From: Verrucomicrobiota bacterium
GTDB lineage: Bacteria; Verrucomicrobiota; Verrucomicrobiia; Opitutales; Opitutaceae
NCBI GenBank assembly: GCA_963205455.1
Contig: CAUJJL010000060.1
Span: 1 to 50,046, forward strand
Length of the DNA: 50,046 nt
Direction of reading: 5' to 3'
Position 1 is the first letter of the stretch; each line of letters starts with the position of its first letter. Made by a program: the position numbers and the translations under genes. Below the pieces are notes generated by a model. That model was not told where the DNA came from. It searched no databases and worked only from the letters and a program-made list of their open reading frames with translations. This document shows, piece after piece, positions 26,104 through 37,680 of the stretch.

Positions 26104-27479
26104 GGCTTTAGGATATAGAGAGACACCTGGAAGAACCGCTGCGCTTCCACGAGCGTGGGCTCCGGCTTGGCTTCGTACGCTGAATAAATTTTCCGTGCAA
26201 CATCGACCGATGTGATTTTCTGCTGGTTGATGCTCGTGATGATCGCCCCGTGGCTCAGCCCCGCCACGGCAGCCGGAAACCCGGCCTGGACTCCCAGCAC
26301 GATCAACCCTGTGGCATCCGGCAACTGGTTGTTCCGCGCATAGGCTTTCGAAACCTTGCGAACGGTCAGTCCCCACTTCTCAAAGGCCAGTTCCTCGCCG
26401 ACCTGGCTCTCCAGCTTCTCGGTCACTACCGAATAGTCCCGCGTCTCCGTACCCCGTTTGACGGTCAATACCACGGTGCTGCCTACGGGTCGGCTGGCGA
26501 TTGCATTCTGGATCGGAGGAAGCTGCTCCGGGAAGCGTCCGTCCACCCTCTGGCCATCAATTGCAAGCAGGACGTCACCCGCCCTCAACCCCGCCCCAGC
26601 AGCCGGCGACCCCGGGTCGACGGAGTTGATCAGCATGCCTTCGTTCAATGCCAACGCATAGAACCCTTCGAGATCCAGCAACTCGCGCGGAACGATCCCG
26701 ATGTAGCTTCGGGTGATGGAGCCGTCGTGCGCCAGGCCATCGGCGACCCGTCTCGCAATGTTTCCGGGAATGGCGAATCCCAGATTGTTTGCGCCGAGAT
26801 AGCCCCGGGAGCTGATGCCTATCACCGCCCCTTTCTCCGTCACCAGCGGCCCGCCGGAATTGCCCGGATTGATAGCCGCATCCGTCTGAAGCCAGGTGTT
26901 GAACTCACCCGTTTCATACCCTCGAACGCCCCGGTTGTCCTGGAAATATCGCCTATTGTTGGAAATGATGCCACGCGTCACCGTACGGGTCAGCCCATGG
27001 GGAGTTCCCACCGCGTAGACGACCTGTCCCGGGTAAAGTTTATCGGAATCTCCAAACAGCGCATGGGTGAATCTCAGCTTGCGGCGTTTGATTTCGTCCA
27101 GGTCGAGTTGCAGGAGTGCCAAATCCGTCCAGTGATCCCAACCGACGAGCTTCGCACCCACGCGCTCCAGGCTGGAGAGCGTCACAAGCAATTCGATGGC
27201 CTTGGGACTGGCCACATGGGCGTTCGTCAGAATGAGACCTGTCTTTGAAACAATCACCCCCGAGCCGACGCCCGCCGAAAATCGCTTCACTCCGGTGTCG
27301 TAGGATACCTCCCTGACATCGATTCGAACGACGGCATTCAGGAGCTCGTTGAAGCTCTTCGGCATGCCCGTCGTCTGGGCTGAAAGCGCGCCGACGGCCA
27401 AAAAGAAGACTCCTAGAAGGACCCATCGCAGCGTCGTTGACGCACACTTCGAAAGATTTACGCTGGTCCGTTCATTCAA

Positions 27480-27491
<12 letters not shown>
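26100..27491 (-). CDS. DegP/HtrA-type serine protease
   Basis: This is a 463-residue exported serine protease for envelope protein quality control. A signal segment (LRWVLLGVFFLAVGALSAQ) precedes the trypsin-like domain with an intact triad: His92 in LTNAHVAS, Asp123 in WTDLALLQ and Ser212 in NPGNSGGPL. Two PDZ domains follow, the first with AGLRAGDVLLAIDGQRVDG. The partner gene encoding a triad-less paralogue overlaps its stop by four bases. The start is uncertain: the ATG at 27491 overlaps the leuS start by 12 bases, whereas a TTG at 27479 would put the two start codons back to back. Either way the promoters of both genes must lie within the other's coding sequence. Confidence 0.92.
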
Positions 27492-30074
<2,583 letters not shown>

Positions 30075-30098
30075 TCGTTGACGGGTTCCCCGCTCTCA

Positions 30099-30141
30099 GG
30101 GTTATTACTCACGCAGATCGAGCCTCGTTGCGTAATAGCCC
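30099..30141 (+). other. Long imperfect hairpin between leuS and the EPS operon
   Basis: GGGTTATTAC (30099-30108) pairs with GTAATAGCCC (30132-30141) with one G-U wobble; a further GCA/TGC pair and a small inner stem (CGA/TCG) extend it. No T run follows, so it is not a standard intrinsic terminator. It could end the leuS message weakly or act in the leader of the following operon. Confidence 0.4.
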
Positions 30142-30190
30142 TTACGGTTTGTGGGTTGATGCCTTTCACCTGCCAGAGCCTAATGTCCGC

Positions 30191-31099
30191 ATGATCGCGT
30201 TTTGCCCATCACGCTGGATCTTCATGACCACCGTGCTCGCGACGGCGTGCCTTCTTCCAGTCGCGGGTTTCGGCCAGACGCATTCCGCGGGTCCGGCCGG
30301 GAAACTCTACGTCGCCGAAATGGAGGGTGCTTCCGAAATCGATACGCGCACGCGCGTCCGGGAAATGGTCAGGAAGGGGGTTTACGACGCGGACGACTCC
30401 ATCATCCAGACCAAGGCGGGAGCGACCAACACCCTCGTCTTCTCCAATGGCGTCGGGATATTCCTGGATCAGGAGACCATCCTGCAGGTCGATCGTTTCA
30501 CCCAGCAGCCTTTTCAGCCCAATCGCGCGGACCTCGAGCTTGAGCCCTCCGTCTCCCGCATGTTTCTCAGCCTGCGCAACGGGACTGTCGCCCTTTGCAC
30601 GGGCAAGATGCTTCCGGGCAGCGTCCTTGAAGTCACGACCCCGCATGCGACGGCTTCCATCCGAGGTAAACGCATCGTGATCCAGACGAATGTCATGGGG
30701 ACAACGGTGTCGCTCCTAGAAGGCGACGTCACGGTCCGTCTGGGCGCCAACGACGCCAGCGGTCAGGTCCTGCTGCCAAATCAGCGCGCGATCATCCGGC
30801 AAGGACGACTCGGCGATCCCCTTCGCATTGTCATCGAACCCATACCCGAGGAACTCCGCCGCGGATTGGAGGACAGAGCGGCCTTCGCCTGCATGGCGCG
30901 GCACACGGTGTATTTCGACACCGAGGAAGGCACACCCGGCGCCAGCCTGAGCGCGCGCCCGGGGATCAGCGTATTCAGCACGACGCCCCCTCCCGACAAG
31001 GAGGAGGTGAAGCCGATTCCAGGTGTGCCTCCGGTGCCGGAAATTCCCACCTTCGTGAGCCCTTCTGAAATTCCACAGCCGCCAACCACCACGACATGA
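30191..31099 (+). CDS. FecR-domain envelope protein, first gene of EPS operon
   Basis: This 302-residue exported protein has a signal peptide (region FMTTVLATACLLPVAGFGQT) and a FecR-like domain at about 60-200, seen in VREMVRKGVYDADDSIIQTK, TNTLVFSNGVGIFLDQETIL, VEVTTPHATASIRGK-like residues and the VSLLEGDVTVRL strand. The C-terminus is Pro/Thr-rich and probably disordered. Here the FecR domain is periplasmic or surface-facing, not an anti-sigma partner with a cytosolic part. Three exopolysaccharide export genes follow with gaps of 18, 12 and 9 bases, so it is the operon's first gene and likely a structural or adaptor part. An earlier ATG at 30128 lies inside the upstream hairpin and is less likely; 30224 is another option. 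Confidence 0.82.
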   Translation: MIAFCPSRWIFMTTVLATACLLPVAGFGQTHSAGPAGKLYVAEMEGASEIDTRTRVREMVRKGVYDADDSIIQTKAGATNTLVFSNGVGIFLDQETILQVDRFTQQPFQPNRADLELEPSVSRMFLSLRNGTVALCTGKMLPGSVLEVTTPHATASIRGKRIVIQTNVMGTTVSLLEGDVTVRLGANDASGQVLLPNQRAIIRQGRLGDPLRIVIEPIPEELRRGLEDRAAFACMARHTVYFDTEEGTPGASLSARPGISVFSTTPPPDKEEVKPIPGVPPVPEIPTFVSPSEIPQPPTTTT

Positions 31100-31117
31100 C
31101 GCCCGGGCCGTGTTGAC

Positions 31118-32257
31118 ATGAAGCCGCTACGTCGACTGCGTTCCGCATTGGGAGGCCTGATTCTGCTCGGACTTACCGCACCGGCAGTCATGGCTCTGCT
31201 GCGCTGGAATGACGGCAAGGAGGAAATCTTTCTGGGGCTCAATGCCGCTCTGGGTTGGGATTCAAACATCTTTGCGAGCGCTGACGCAAAATCCGACGCA
31301 TTGCTCACCGCATCCGCCAGCGCTGACTACGAGCGGCGCGCCGGCATGATCGGGGTCAATGCCTCGGCAGGAGCAGAAGTGGGGACATTCTTCGAATACA
31401 CCGACGAAAACTACGTCAATCCGCGCGCCTCGCTTGAACTGTTCAAAAACTCAGGACGCACGACCGGCAATATCCGGCTGGGAATTGCGAAGGAAAGCCG
31501 GGCTGATGTCGCCGCCAACATTCGCGCAGAGTCCTGGAACACCGATGCCGCGGTGAAGGTGCGCTATCCGGTCATACGGCGCTATGCGATCGCCGGTTCT
31601 CTCGGCTACAACTTCCAGGATTTCACGGACAATGCCCTTCTCGTCGATCTGGCAACCTACACCGCGGCTGCCGATCTGCTCTACGCAAGGGACTCCAAAC
31701 ACGACCTGTTTGCCGGCTACCGGTTGCGCATCACGGACAGCCAGCTCGACACCTCATCCTACGACCACGCCTTCACCCTCGGAATCACGGGCAGGATCGC
31801 ACCAAAATTCAATGGGACTGTCCGCGTCGGTTACCAGTTTCGCGACACCCGCGGCCCGCTGCGCAACGAGGATTTTTCGGGGTTGAATGCGGGTATCGCA
31901 GTCACCTGGACGCTCACGCGCCGTCTGAACATGACGGCCCAGGTATCGAAGGATTTTGCCACAACTTCGACCGATATCAGCAACGACTCCTTCTACAGCT
32001 CACTGGAGGCACGGATGAGCATCAATGCCCGGCTGAGTGTCTTCGGCGGGCTTGGATACGGCATCAATGACTTCCTGGGCAGTCGCGGCGGCGGCAGACG
32101 GGACGAGTTTACGACCATCAGCGCAGGTGGAAAATACACGCTGAACAACAAGGTCAGCCTGTCACTCACCGCAAGCCATCTAGAAAACTCGTCAAACGTC
32201 GCCATAGCCGACTATGATCGGGATTCCGTTGTCCTCGGACTCAACTGTCGTTTTTAA
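31118..32257 (+). CDS. Outer-membrane beta-barrel protein of the EPS operon
   Basis: This 379-residue protein has a signal peptide (MKPLRRLRSALGGLILLGLT then APAVMA) and a body of alternating beta strands ending in the outer-membrane signature SVVLGLNCRF with a terminal Phe. Strand-rich pieces include LGLNAALGWDSNIFASADAK and NGTVRVGYQFRDT. Such barrels in EPS operons of this kind are thought to be secretion pores or surface proteins. It lies 12 bases before the Wza-like gene. The exact family is not clear; it resembles proteins annotated as EpsL-like or 'outer membrane beta-barrel'. A role in letting the polysaccharide out is inferred from context. Confidence 0.82.
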   Translation: MKPLRRLRSALGGLILLGLTAPAVMALLRWNDGKEEIFLGLNAALGWDSNIFASADAKSDALLTASASADYERRAGMIGVNASAGAEVGTFFEYTDENYVNPRASLELFKNSGRTTGNIRLGIAKESRADVAANIRAESWNTDAAVKVRYPVIRRYAIAGSLGYNFQDFTDNALLVDLATYTAAADLLYARDSKHDLFAGYRLRITDSQLDTSSYDHAFTLGITGRIAPKFNGTVRVGYQFRDTRGPLRNEDFSGLNAGIAVTWTLTRRLNMTAQVSKDFATTSTDISNDSFYSSLEARMSINARLSVFGGLGYGINDFLGSRGGGRRDEFTTISAGGKYTLNNKVSLSLTASHLENSSNVAIADYDRDSVVLGLNCRF

Positions 32258-32269
32258 CAAGCCAGCCCC

Positions 32270-32920
32270 ATGCATCCGTCACAGTTCCTTCCCATCCGCA
32301 AATTCCGCCGGGGCCTGTGGCTGATCATCGCCCTCGCCGCGAGCGCAGCCCCTGCGCTTTTTGCCCAGCGGCTGCCGGCAACGACAGGCAACGTTCCACT
32401 CACCTACACCATCGCCCTGACCGATCGCCTTCGCATCGGCGTCTATCAGGAGGATGATCTTTCTATCATCGCCCGCGTCGATTCGCTCGGCTGCGTCAAT
32501 CTTCCGCTCGCCGGCGAGGTGAAGGTCATGGGTCTGACAATCGCCGAAGCCCAGAAGGCGGTCGAGGATGCCTACGTGAAGGGACGCTTCCTGCGCAACC
32601 CGCAGGTCACGATCAATGTCGAGGAATATGCCCCGCGCGAGGTGTCCATCCACGGTCAGGTGCGAACACCGGGAAGGTACTCGCTTCCGATCGAGGCTAC
32701 CATGACCGTCCTCGATCTTGTCACCAAAGCCGGCGGATTGACCGACACAGCCAAGGGCTCGGAGATCACGGTGACCCGTGTGTCGGCGGAAGGGAAACGG
32801 TCGACCTATACGATCGATGTCGAGAGTCTCATCAAGGGCCGGGACAAGGCGGACGTGCAGAAGAATGCGCTGCCTCTGCTGCCGGGCGACATCGTCAACG
32901 TCCCTGAAAGGATCATCTGA
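32270..32920 (+). CDS. Wza-like polysaccharide export protein
   Basis: The 216-residue protein carries a signal sequence (about 14-34, LWLIIALAASAAPALFAQ) and a Poly_export domain beginning at YTIALTDRLRIGVYQEDDLS, continued by LPLAGEVKVMGLTIAEAQKA and an SLBB-like segment from VSIHGQVRTPGRYSL to the end (LLPGDIVNVPERII). Wza-type proteins form the outer-membrane or periplasmic channel for capsule and exopolysaccharide. It is shorter than E. coli Wza (379) and shows no lipobox cysteine, so it probably does not span the outer membrane itself. The neighbouring barrel may do so. The tyrosine-kinase gene follows after nine bases. Confidence 0.93.
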   Translation: MHPSQFLPIRKFRRGLWLIIALAASAAPALFAQRLPATTGNVPLTYTIALTDRLRIGVYQEDDLSIIARVDSLGCVNLPLAGEVKVMGLTIAEAQKAVEDAYVKGRFLRNPQVTINVEEYAPREVSIHGQVRTPGRYSLPIEATMTVLDLVTKAGGLTDTAKGSEITVTRVSAEGKRSTYTIDVESLIKGRDKADVQKNALPLLPGDIVNVPERII

Positions 32921-32929
32921 TCGCGCGCC

Positions 32930-35098
32930 ATGGCAGACACCCCTCAAAAAAACTACGGCCCGGGCACCCATAAGGGCTACGCGCGCGATGAGTTCCTCGC
33001 CGAGCGGCGAACCCTGCGCGACTACTACATCATTCTGCGCGAACGGCTCTGGATCTCCCTGCCCATTGCACTGCTGGTCGCCCTCGGCTTCGGATACTAT
33101 CAGGCGCGCAAGACTCCGCTGTATTCGGCGATCGCCACGATGCAGTTCGAAAAACCCGAACGCGTCGTCCTCGAACAGCAGGTCGTCGACCCGTCCGTCA
33201 CGAGCGAGATCGACGTCAACACTTACCTGCTCACACTTCAAAGCGCGCGCATCCGCAGCAGGGTGCTCGCCTCGTTGACACCAGAGGAACTGGCGCTGGT
33301 GCAGAAGCCGTATCTCGACGACGTCCCCGCGGGCAAGCCTCCGCCCAGCCCGGACGTCGCGCTGGGTACCCTCACCGCCACTGCCATCCGCAACAGCTAC
33401 TTGATGAGCGTCGCGGTTGCCCACCGCGACCCGCAGGCGGCCGCGCTGATCGCGAACCGCTACGTCGACCAGTTCATGCAGGACCTGCTCGACCGCGTCG
33501 GCGGCAGCAATGACTACGCCGTCGAATCCCTCAAGAATGCGGCTGAAAAGCTCCGCCAAAGCTCCGAGGAGGCACAGGTAAAGCTGATGGCCTACATGCG
33601 GGAGAAGAATCTCGTTTCGCTCGACAACAGCGTTAACATCGTGGCCGAGCGTCTGCGCCGCGTGAATGAAGCCCTCGTGCGCATCCGGGAGGAGAGGCTG
33701 AGCAACGAACAGCTCTACGCCCAGGTCGAGACCTTCAAGAAGGAGGGCCGCAGCCTGCTGGAAATTTCCTTTATCGCAAACCACGGGTCCATCCCTGCCA
33801 TCCGCGCCCAGTTGAATTCCCTCATCCGCGACCGGTCGGTCTTCGAGGAGCGTTATCTGGAAAAGCATCCAACAATGATCAAGCTGGCGCACGCGATCAC
33901 CATCTCGCAGCAGCAGCTTGACCGCGCGATCGAACTCGCCGTGAAGGATCTCGAAAGCACCCTCGAGCGCATCCGATCTCAGGAAAAGACCTTCGAGGCC
34001 GAGTTCCGCGAACAGGAGCAGGCCCAGCTCAGGCTGCGCGACATCTCTGTCGACTACGAGACTCTGAAGAAGCAGGCGGACGTCGCCACCAACAACTACA
34101 CGCAGGTCCTCAACCGCCTGACCGGTGTCACCACCAGCAGCAACCTGCAGAAGTTTCCCGTCCGGCCACTTGATCGCGCCACACCGCCCGACAAACCCTT
34201 CACTCCCAACGTCGACCGCATCATGCGCAACAGCGCAGGACTCTTCGTGCTCGTTTTCCTCGGCGTGGCCTTCAGCCTGAGCATGGTCGACGATCGCATC
34301 AAGAGCGCTTGGGACGTCGAAACCTTCATCGGCGTCAATCTTCTCGGCATCATCCCGGAACTGTCGTCCGTCAAGGATTCGGAGAAGTATTCCATGGTCA
34401 TGGACAACAGGCAGTCCCCGGGTACGGAAGCTTTCCTCAGCATCTACAGTTCGGTAAAGATCCACTCGAAACTCGACTTTCCGAAAAGCATCCTCGTCAC
34501 CTCTACCATCCCCGGCGAAGGCAAGACGCTCGTCTCCTGCAACCTTGCCGGCAGCTTCGCACGTCACGGAAAATCCACACTGCTCATCGACTGCGACCTT
34601 CGGCGTCCCATGCTGCACCGGCACTACCGGCAGAACAATGAGAACGGGCTCATTTCCTGGTTTCAAAACGGCGCATCGCTGGAGGGAGATCCCCTGGCGA
34701 ATGCCCATCTCGGCATCACCAAGGTCGGCGACAACCTTTGGCTGCTCTGCTCGGGCGGCCGTTCCAAGACGCCGACGGAACTCCTCGACAATCCCGTCTT
34801 CGGAAAACTGCTCGAGTCGCTGAAGACAAAGTTCGATCTTCTGGTGATGGATTCACCTCCACTCGGAGCGGTAACGGACTCCATGTTGATCGCCAGCCGA
34901 TCGGACGAAATTGTCTACGTCTGCCGATTCAACCGCGCCTACCGCAAACACATCCGCCTTTACTTCAATACGCTTCGCGATGGAAAGAACGAGATCCTGG
35001 GCATCGTCCTCAACGGACTCTCTCCGCGCCGGATCGAATACTATACGAACTACCGGTACTACCGGAGCTACAAAAAGTATTACGGCTCCCAGACCTAG
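32930..35098 (+). CDS. Wzc-like polysaccharide co-polymerase and tyrosine autokinase
   Basis: The 722-residue inner-membrane protein controls polysaccharide chain length and export. It has a Wzz domain with a first membrane helix near residues 43-60 (LWISLPIALLVALGFGYY), a large periplasmic coiled-coil part (about 200-400, rich in Leu/Glu/Arg) and a second helix near 430 (AGLFVLVFLGVAFSLSM). The cytosolic BY-kinase domain shows Walker A IPGEGKT (Lys532), Walker A' LLIDCDLRRP and Walker B LLVMDSPP. The tail is a tyrosine cluster (YYTNYRYYRSYKKYYG), the site of autophosphorylation in the family. Fused membrane and kinase parts match the proteobacterial type. It closes the EPS operon. Confidence 0.95.
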   Translation: MADTPQKNYGPGTHKGYARDEFLAERRTLRDYYIILRERLWISLPIALLVALGFGYYQARKTPLYSAIATMQFEKPERVVLEQQVVDPSVTSEIDVNTYLLTLQSARIRSRVLASLTPEELALVQKPYLDDVPAGKPPPSPDVALGTLTATAIRNSYLMSVAVAHRDPQAAALIANRYVDQFMQDLLDRVGGSNDYAVESLKNAAEKLRQSSEEAQVKLMAYMREKNLVSLDNSVNIVAERLRRVNEALVRIREERLSNEQLYAQVETFKKEGRSLLEISFIANHGSIPAIRAQLNSLIRDRSVFEERYLEKHPTMIKLAHAITISQQQLDRAIELAVKDLESTLERIRSQEKTFEAEFREQEQAQLRLRDISVDYETLKKQADVATNNYTQVLNRLTGVTTSSNLQKFPVRPLDRATPPDKPFTPNVDRIMRNSAGLFVLVFLGVAFSLSMVDDRIKSAWDVETFIGVNLLGIIPELSSVKDSEKYSMVMDNRQSPGTEAFLSIYSSVKIHSKLDFPKSILVTSTIPGEGKTLVSCNLAGSFARHGKSTLLIDCDLRRPMLHRHYRQNNENGLISWFQNGASLEGDPLANAHLGITKVGDNLWLLCSGGRSKTPTELLDNPVFGKLLESLKTKFDLLVMDSPPLGAVTDSMLIASRSDEIVYVCRFNRAYRKHIRLYFNTLRDGKNEILGIVLNGLSPRRIEYYTNYRYYRSYKKYYGSQT

Positions 35099-35148
35099 CC
35101 CGGCATGCTGGCTTGGCGGAAAAAGCGATTCGAAAGCACGCGTTCTCG

Positions 35149-35397
35149 CTACCGCCAGAGGCCAAGCTTCAAGAGCAATTCATCAAGGGAAACTTTTTGG
35201 CGAACGGCGACAACCTTGAGAATCCCTCGCAAAGTACCAAGCTTGATTGGATTGTGGTTTGGTACCGTGATGTGGTGCTGGCCGTCCTGCTGGGACACAA
35301 GGCGGATGTGCGAGCCGCTCTGACGCAGAGGCTCATACCCTACCGACCGAAGCGCACTCACCAATTCGCGAGCATTGATACCCCGAGGGAGTTTCAC
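35149..35397 (-). CDS. hicA: HicA-type mRNA interferase toxin
   Basis: The 82-residue protein has the HicA double-stranded-RNA-binding-like fold: VKLPRGINARELVSALRSVG, the catalytic histidine in QSGSHIRLV, and a terminal HNPIKLGTLRGILKVV block. HicA cleaves mRNA and tmRNA. Its GTG start overlaps the stop of the upstream antitoxin gene by four bases (GTGA). The frame is open upstream to 35562, but only the short form fits the family. The order is antitoxin first, opposite to the classic hicA-hicB order of E. coli. Confidence 0.92.
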   Translation of the reverse strand: MKLPRGINARELVSALRSVGYEPLRQSGSHIRLVSQQDGQHHITVPNHNPIKLGTLRGILKVVAVRQKVSLDELLLKLGLWR

Positions 35398-35618
35398 GGA
35401 GCCAGCACTTCGTCGCGCACGAAGTGCAGCCGGATCATCTTGGGAACCGGGCCCGGCGCTCCATCGCCAAAGTGGCACTGCACTGCCGCACGGACATTGG
35501 CGCGCAGTTGATCGAGAGTATCGCCCTCCGTGAAAATGTCGTACCCGAGTGCCGAAGCGCAATAGCCCCCGTCTGCCTCGTCCTCGCGAACCTCAAAAAT
35601 GATCTCCTTTGCCGACAT
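35394..35618 (-). CDS. hicB: HicB-type antitoxin
   Basis: This 74-residue protein resembles the short HicB antitoxins with the RNase H-like fold: IIFEVREDEADGGYCASALG, YDIFTEGDTLDQLRANVRAA and VQCHFGD. The family shields the HicA active site. No separate DNA-binding domain (helix-turn-helix or ribbon-helix-helix) is evident at the C-terminus, which ends KMIRLHFVRDEVLAP, so how the operon represses itself is not obvious. The ATG at 35618 (MSAKEIIFEV) is preferred over the in-frame start at 35654. Confidence 0.88.
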   Translation of the reverse strand: MSAKEIIFEVREDEADGGYCASALGYDIFTEGDTLDQLRANVRAAVQCHFGDGAPGPVPKMIRLHFVRDEVLAP

Positions 35619-35799
35619 GAAAGCGACTCTGCACGCAGACGGCCTCATCAGCAAGCTTGTCCTTCTTGTCGGTGGATTTCGGATGCCAATTCAGTAAAAA
35701 CACCGGGCCAGCGGAACGTTGACGCAGTCCGCACAAACCCAGAGGCTTCAGTTAGCCAAGCCACGACCCCATTCTCTCCGCAGTCCTTTTGCTAGTCTC
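35619..35799. other. Intergenic region between hicBA and the hydrolase gene
   Basis: These 181 bases separate divergent genes and should hold both promoters. I see no strong palindrome or hairpin. The hydrolase frame is open from 35719, so part could be coding if the gene starts early. Confidence 0.3.
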
Positions 35800-36633
35800 A
35801 TGCTTATCCGTCTTTGCCTTGGAATTCTTCTGCTCAGCGCCCCGGCCATGCAGTCTGCATTGAGCGCGGGTGATGCGCCCTCCGTGACCAGGAGTACCTG
35901 GAATGGATTTGTGCAGGAGGAATTTGTCGTCGCCGGCAGACCATGCCGTCTGGTCCTGCCAAAAAAGGCGGCGCGGGGCAGACCCTGGATCTGGCGAACC
36001 GAGTTCTTTGGTCACTTTCCCCAGGCAGACATCGCACTGCTCGAGTGCGGCTTCCATCTCGGCTACATGGAAGTCTCCAACATGTTTGGCGCCCCACCCG
36101 CGCTGGACCTGATGGATGCATTCCATGCGAGCATGACGAAGGAGCGTCACCTGGCAAAGAAGCCCGTGCTCATCGGACTCAGCCGCGGCGGCCTCTACGC
36201 CTTGAACTGGGCGGCACGCCATCCGAAGTGGGTCGCAGGGCTCTACCTCGATGCACCCGTCTGCGATTTCAAGAGCTGGCCTGCCGGGCGAGGCAAGTAT
36301 CCGGGCAATCCTGTGGAATGGGAGCGCTTGAAAAAAATCTATGGCTTCGCAAGCGACGCCGAGGCTTTTGCGTATCCGCTCAATCCCATCGACAACCTCG
36401 CACCGCTCGCCGCGGCGAAAATCCCAATCCTGAGCGTGTGCGGCGATGCCGACAAGACGGTCCCACTCGACGAAAACACCGCCATCCTTGAGGAACGCTA
36501 CCGGGCGCTCGGTGGCTCCATTCGTGTCATTCTCAAACACGGCGTGGCTCATCACCCGCACAGTCTGGAAGATCCCCAGCCGATCGTTGATTTCGTCCTG
36601 GCATGCACCCATACGCGGGCAGCGAAACCGTGA
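35800..36633 (+). CDS. Secreted alpha/beta hydrolase
   Basis: The 277-residue protein starts with a signal peptide (MLIRLCLGILLLSAPAMQSA). The alpha/beta-hydrolase triad is visible: nucleophile Ser128 in LIGLSRGGLYALNWA, an acid at Asp216 or Asp218 in VCGDADKTVP, and a histidine in KHGVAHHPHSL (His251 or His254). The oxyanion region is WRTEFFGHFPQAD. Related proteins are acyl esterases, prolyl-oligopeptidase-like peptidases and carbohydrate esterases; the substrate cannot be named. An upstream in-frame ATG at 35719 is possible, but the form from 35800 has a clean signal peptide. The downstream gene (lpxI) starts 120 bases later. Confidence 0.86.
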   Translation: MLIRLCLGILLLSAPAMQSALSAGDAPSVTRSTWNGFVQEEFVVAGRPCRLVLPKKAARGRPWIWRTEFFGHFPQADIALLECGFHLGYMEVSNMFGAPPALDLMDAFHASMTKERHLAKKPVLIGLSRGGLYALNWAARHPKWVAGLYLDAPVCDFKSWPAGRGKYPGNPVEWERLKKIYGFASDAEAFAYPLNPIDNLAPLAAAKIPILSVCGDADKTVPLDENTAILEERYRALGGSIRVILKHGVAHHPHSLEDPQPIVDFVLACTHTRAAKP

Positions 36634-36753
36634 TCCGCTCCCGTTGAAGTGCGGCGATCACCGTTTCCGCCACCGACTCCGCAAGCCGCCCCAAAGACAC
36701 AGGCCAACGCCCGCGCTTGCGGTCGCCGTTCCACTCCGGTTCGCTAGCCCCCA

Positions 36754-37617
36754 ATGCCTCCGCTGCCAGTGTCTCCCTTCCTGCCCGCGTCCTACGACTT
36801 CCGCAAGCCGATCGCCCTCATTGCAGGTCAGGGACGCTACCCCATCCTCGTTGCAGAGGCGATTCGTCGGGCGGGAGTGCCGCTCAAGCTGGTCGCTTTC
36901 GAGGAAGAGACGCCGCCCGAATTGATTGCAACTTTCGCCGAGCCCGATCGCCGAAAGATCCTTGTCGGCCAACTCGGGAAGATGCTCCGAGCCATCGAGG
37001 ACTTCGGTGCCGGCTACGCGTTGATGGCGGGCCAGATCACACCACGACGCCTGTTCAAGGGTCTGCATCCCGACCTCAAGGCGACACGCATTCTTTTTTC
37101 CCTCAAGCGCCGCAATGCGGAAACCATCTTCGGGGCGATCGCGCGCGAAATTGAAGAACTTGGCGTAACCCTGCTCGACGCACGCTGCTTCATTGAATCC
37201 CACCTCGCAACGGCCGGCTGCATGACAGGAGGGCGCTTCCCAATCGAACGGGAACACCTCGATCACGGCATCCACATCGCGCGCGAATGCGCCATTCTCG
37301 ACATCGGCCAGGGCTGTGTCGTTCGCAAGGGCACGGTGCTCGCCGTGGAGGCCTTTGAAGGCACGGACGCCATGTTGCGCAGGGCGGGCGAATTCAAGAC
37401 CGACCAGGCTGTCTTTGTAAAGACCGTCAAGGCCCGTCAGGACTTCCGGTTTGACGTCCCGGTCTTCGGCCGGCGCACGCTCGAAACCATGCGTGAAGCA
37501 GGCATTTCTTCTGCAGCCCTCGAGGTGGATCGGGTCATCATGCTCGACAAGCCCCAAGTCCTGACCCAGGCGCGCTCCTGGGGCATCTCGCTGTTCGGAT
37601 TCAGCCTGCCCGGTTGA
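36754..37617 (+). CDS. lpxI: UDP-2,3-diacylglucosamine diphosphatase LpxI
   Basis: LpxI cleaves UDP-2,3-diacylglucosamine to lipid X in lipid A biosynthesis at the inner membrane; it replaces LpxH in many bacteria. The 287 residues show the two-domain DUF1009 layout: IALIAGQGRYPILVAEAIRR and LVAFEEETPPEL in the first domain, and the second domain with DIGQGCVVRKGTVLAVEAFE, GTDAMLRRAGE, and QDFRFDVPVFGRRTLE. It implies the cell makes lipid A. No other lipid A gene is in the window. A DUF151 nuclease gene follows. Confidence 0.95.
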   Translation: MPPLPVSPFLPASYDFRKPIALIAGQGRYPILVAEAIRRAGVPLKLVAFEEETPPELIATFAEPDRRKILVGQLGKMLRAIEDFGAGYALMAGQITPRRLFKGLHPDLKATRILFSLKRRNAETIFGAIAREIEELGVTLLDARCFIESHLATAGCMTGGRFPIEREHLDHGIHIARECAILDIGQGCVVRKGTVLAVEAFEGTDAMLRRAGEFKTDQAVFVKTVKARQDFRFDVPVFGRRTLETMREAGISSAALEVDRVIMLDKPQVLTQARSWGISLFGFSLPG

Positions 37618-37680
37618 TTCCCGGCACTCCATGGATCCCTTCCGCTTGCACCTGCGGGAGTGTCTGCCCATTGTGCAGGC

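Noticed and set aside
32279..34708. 809-codon open frame on the minus strand opposite the Wza- and Wzc-like genes
   Set aside because: It is antisense to two well-supported genes with complete motifs, and its residues (many Asp, Gly, Arg, His) are typical of a shadow frame in GC-rich DNA.
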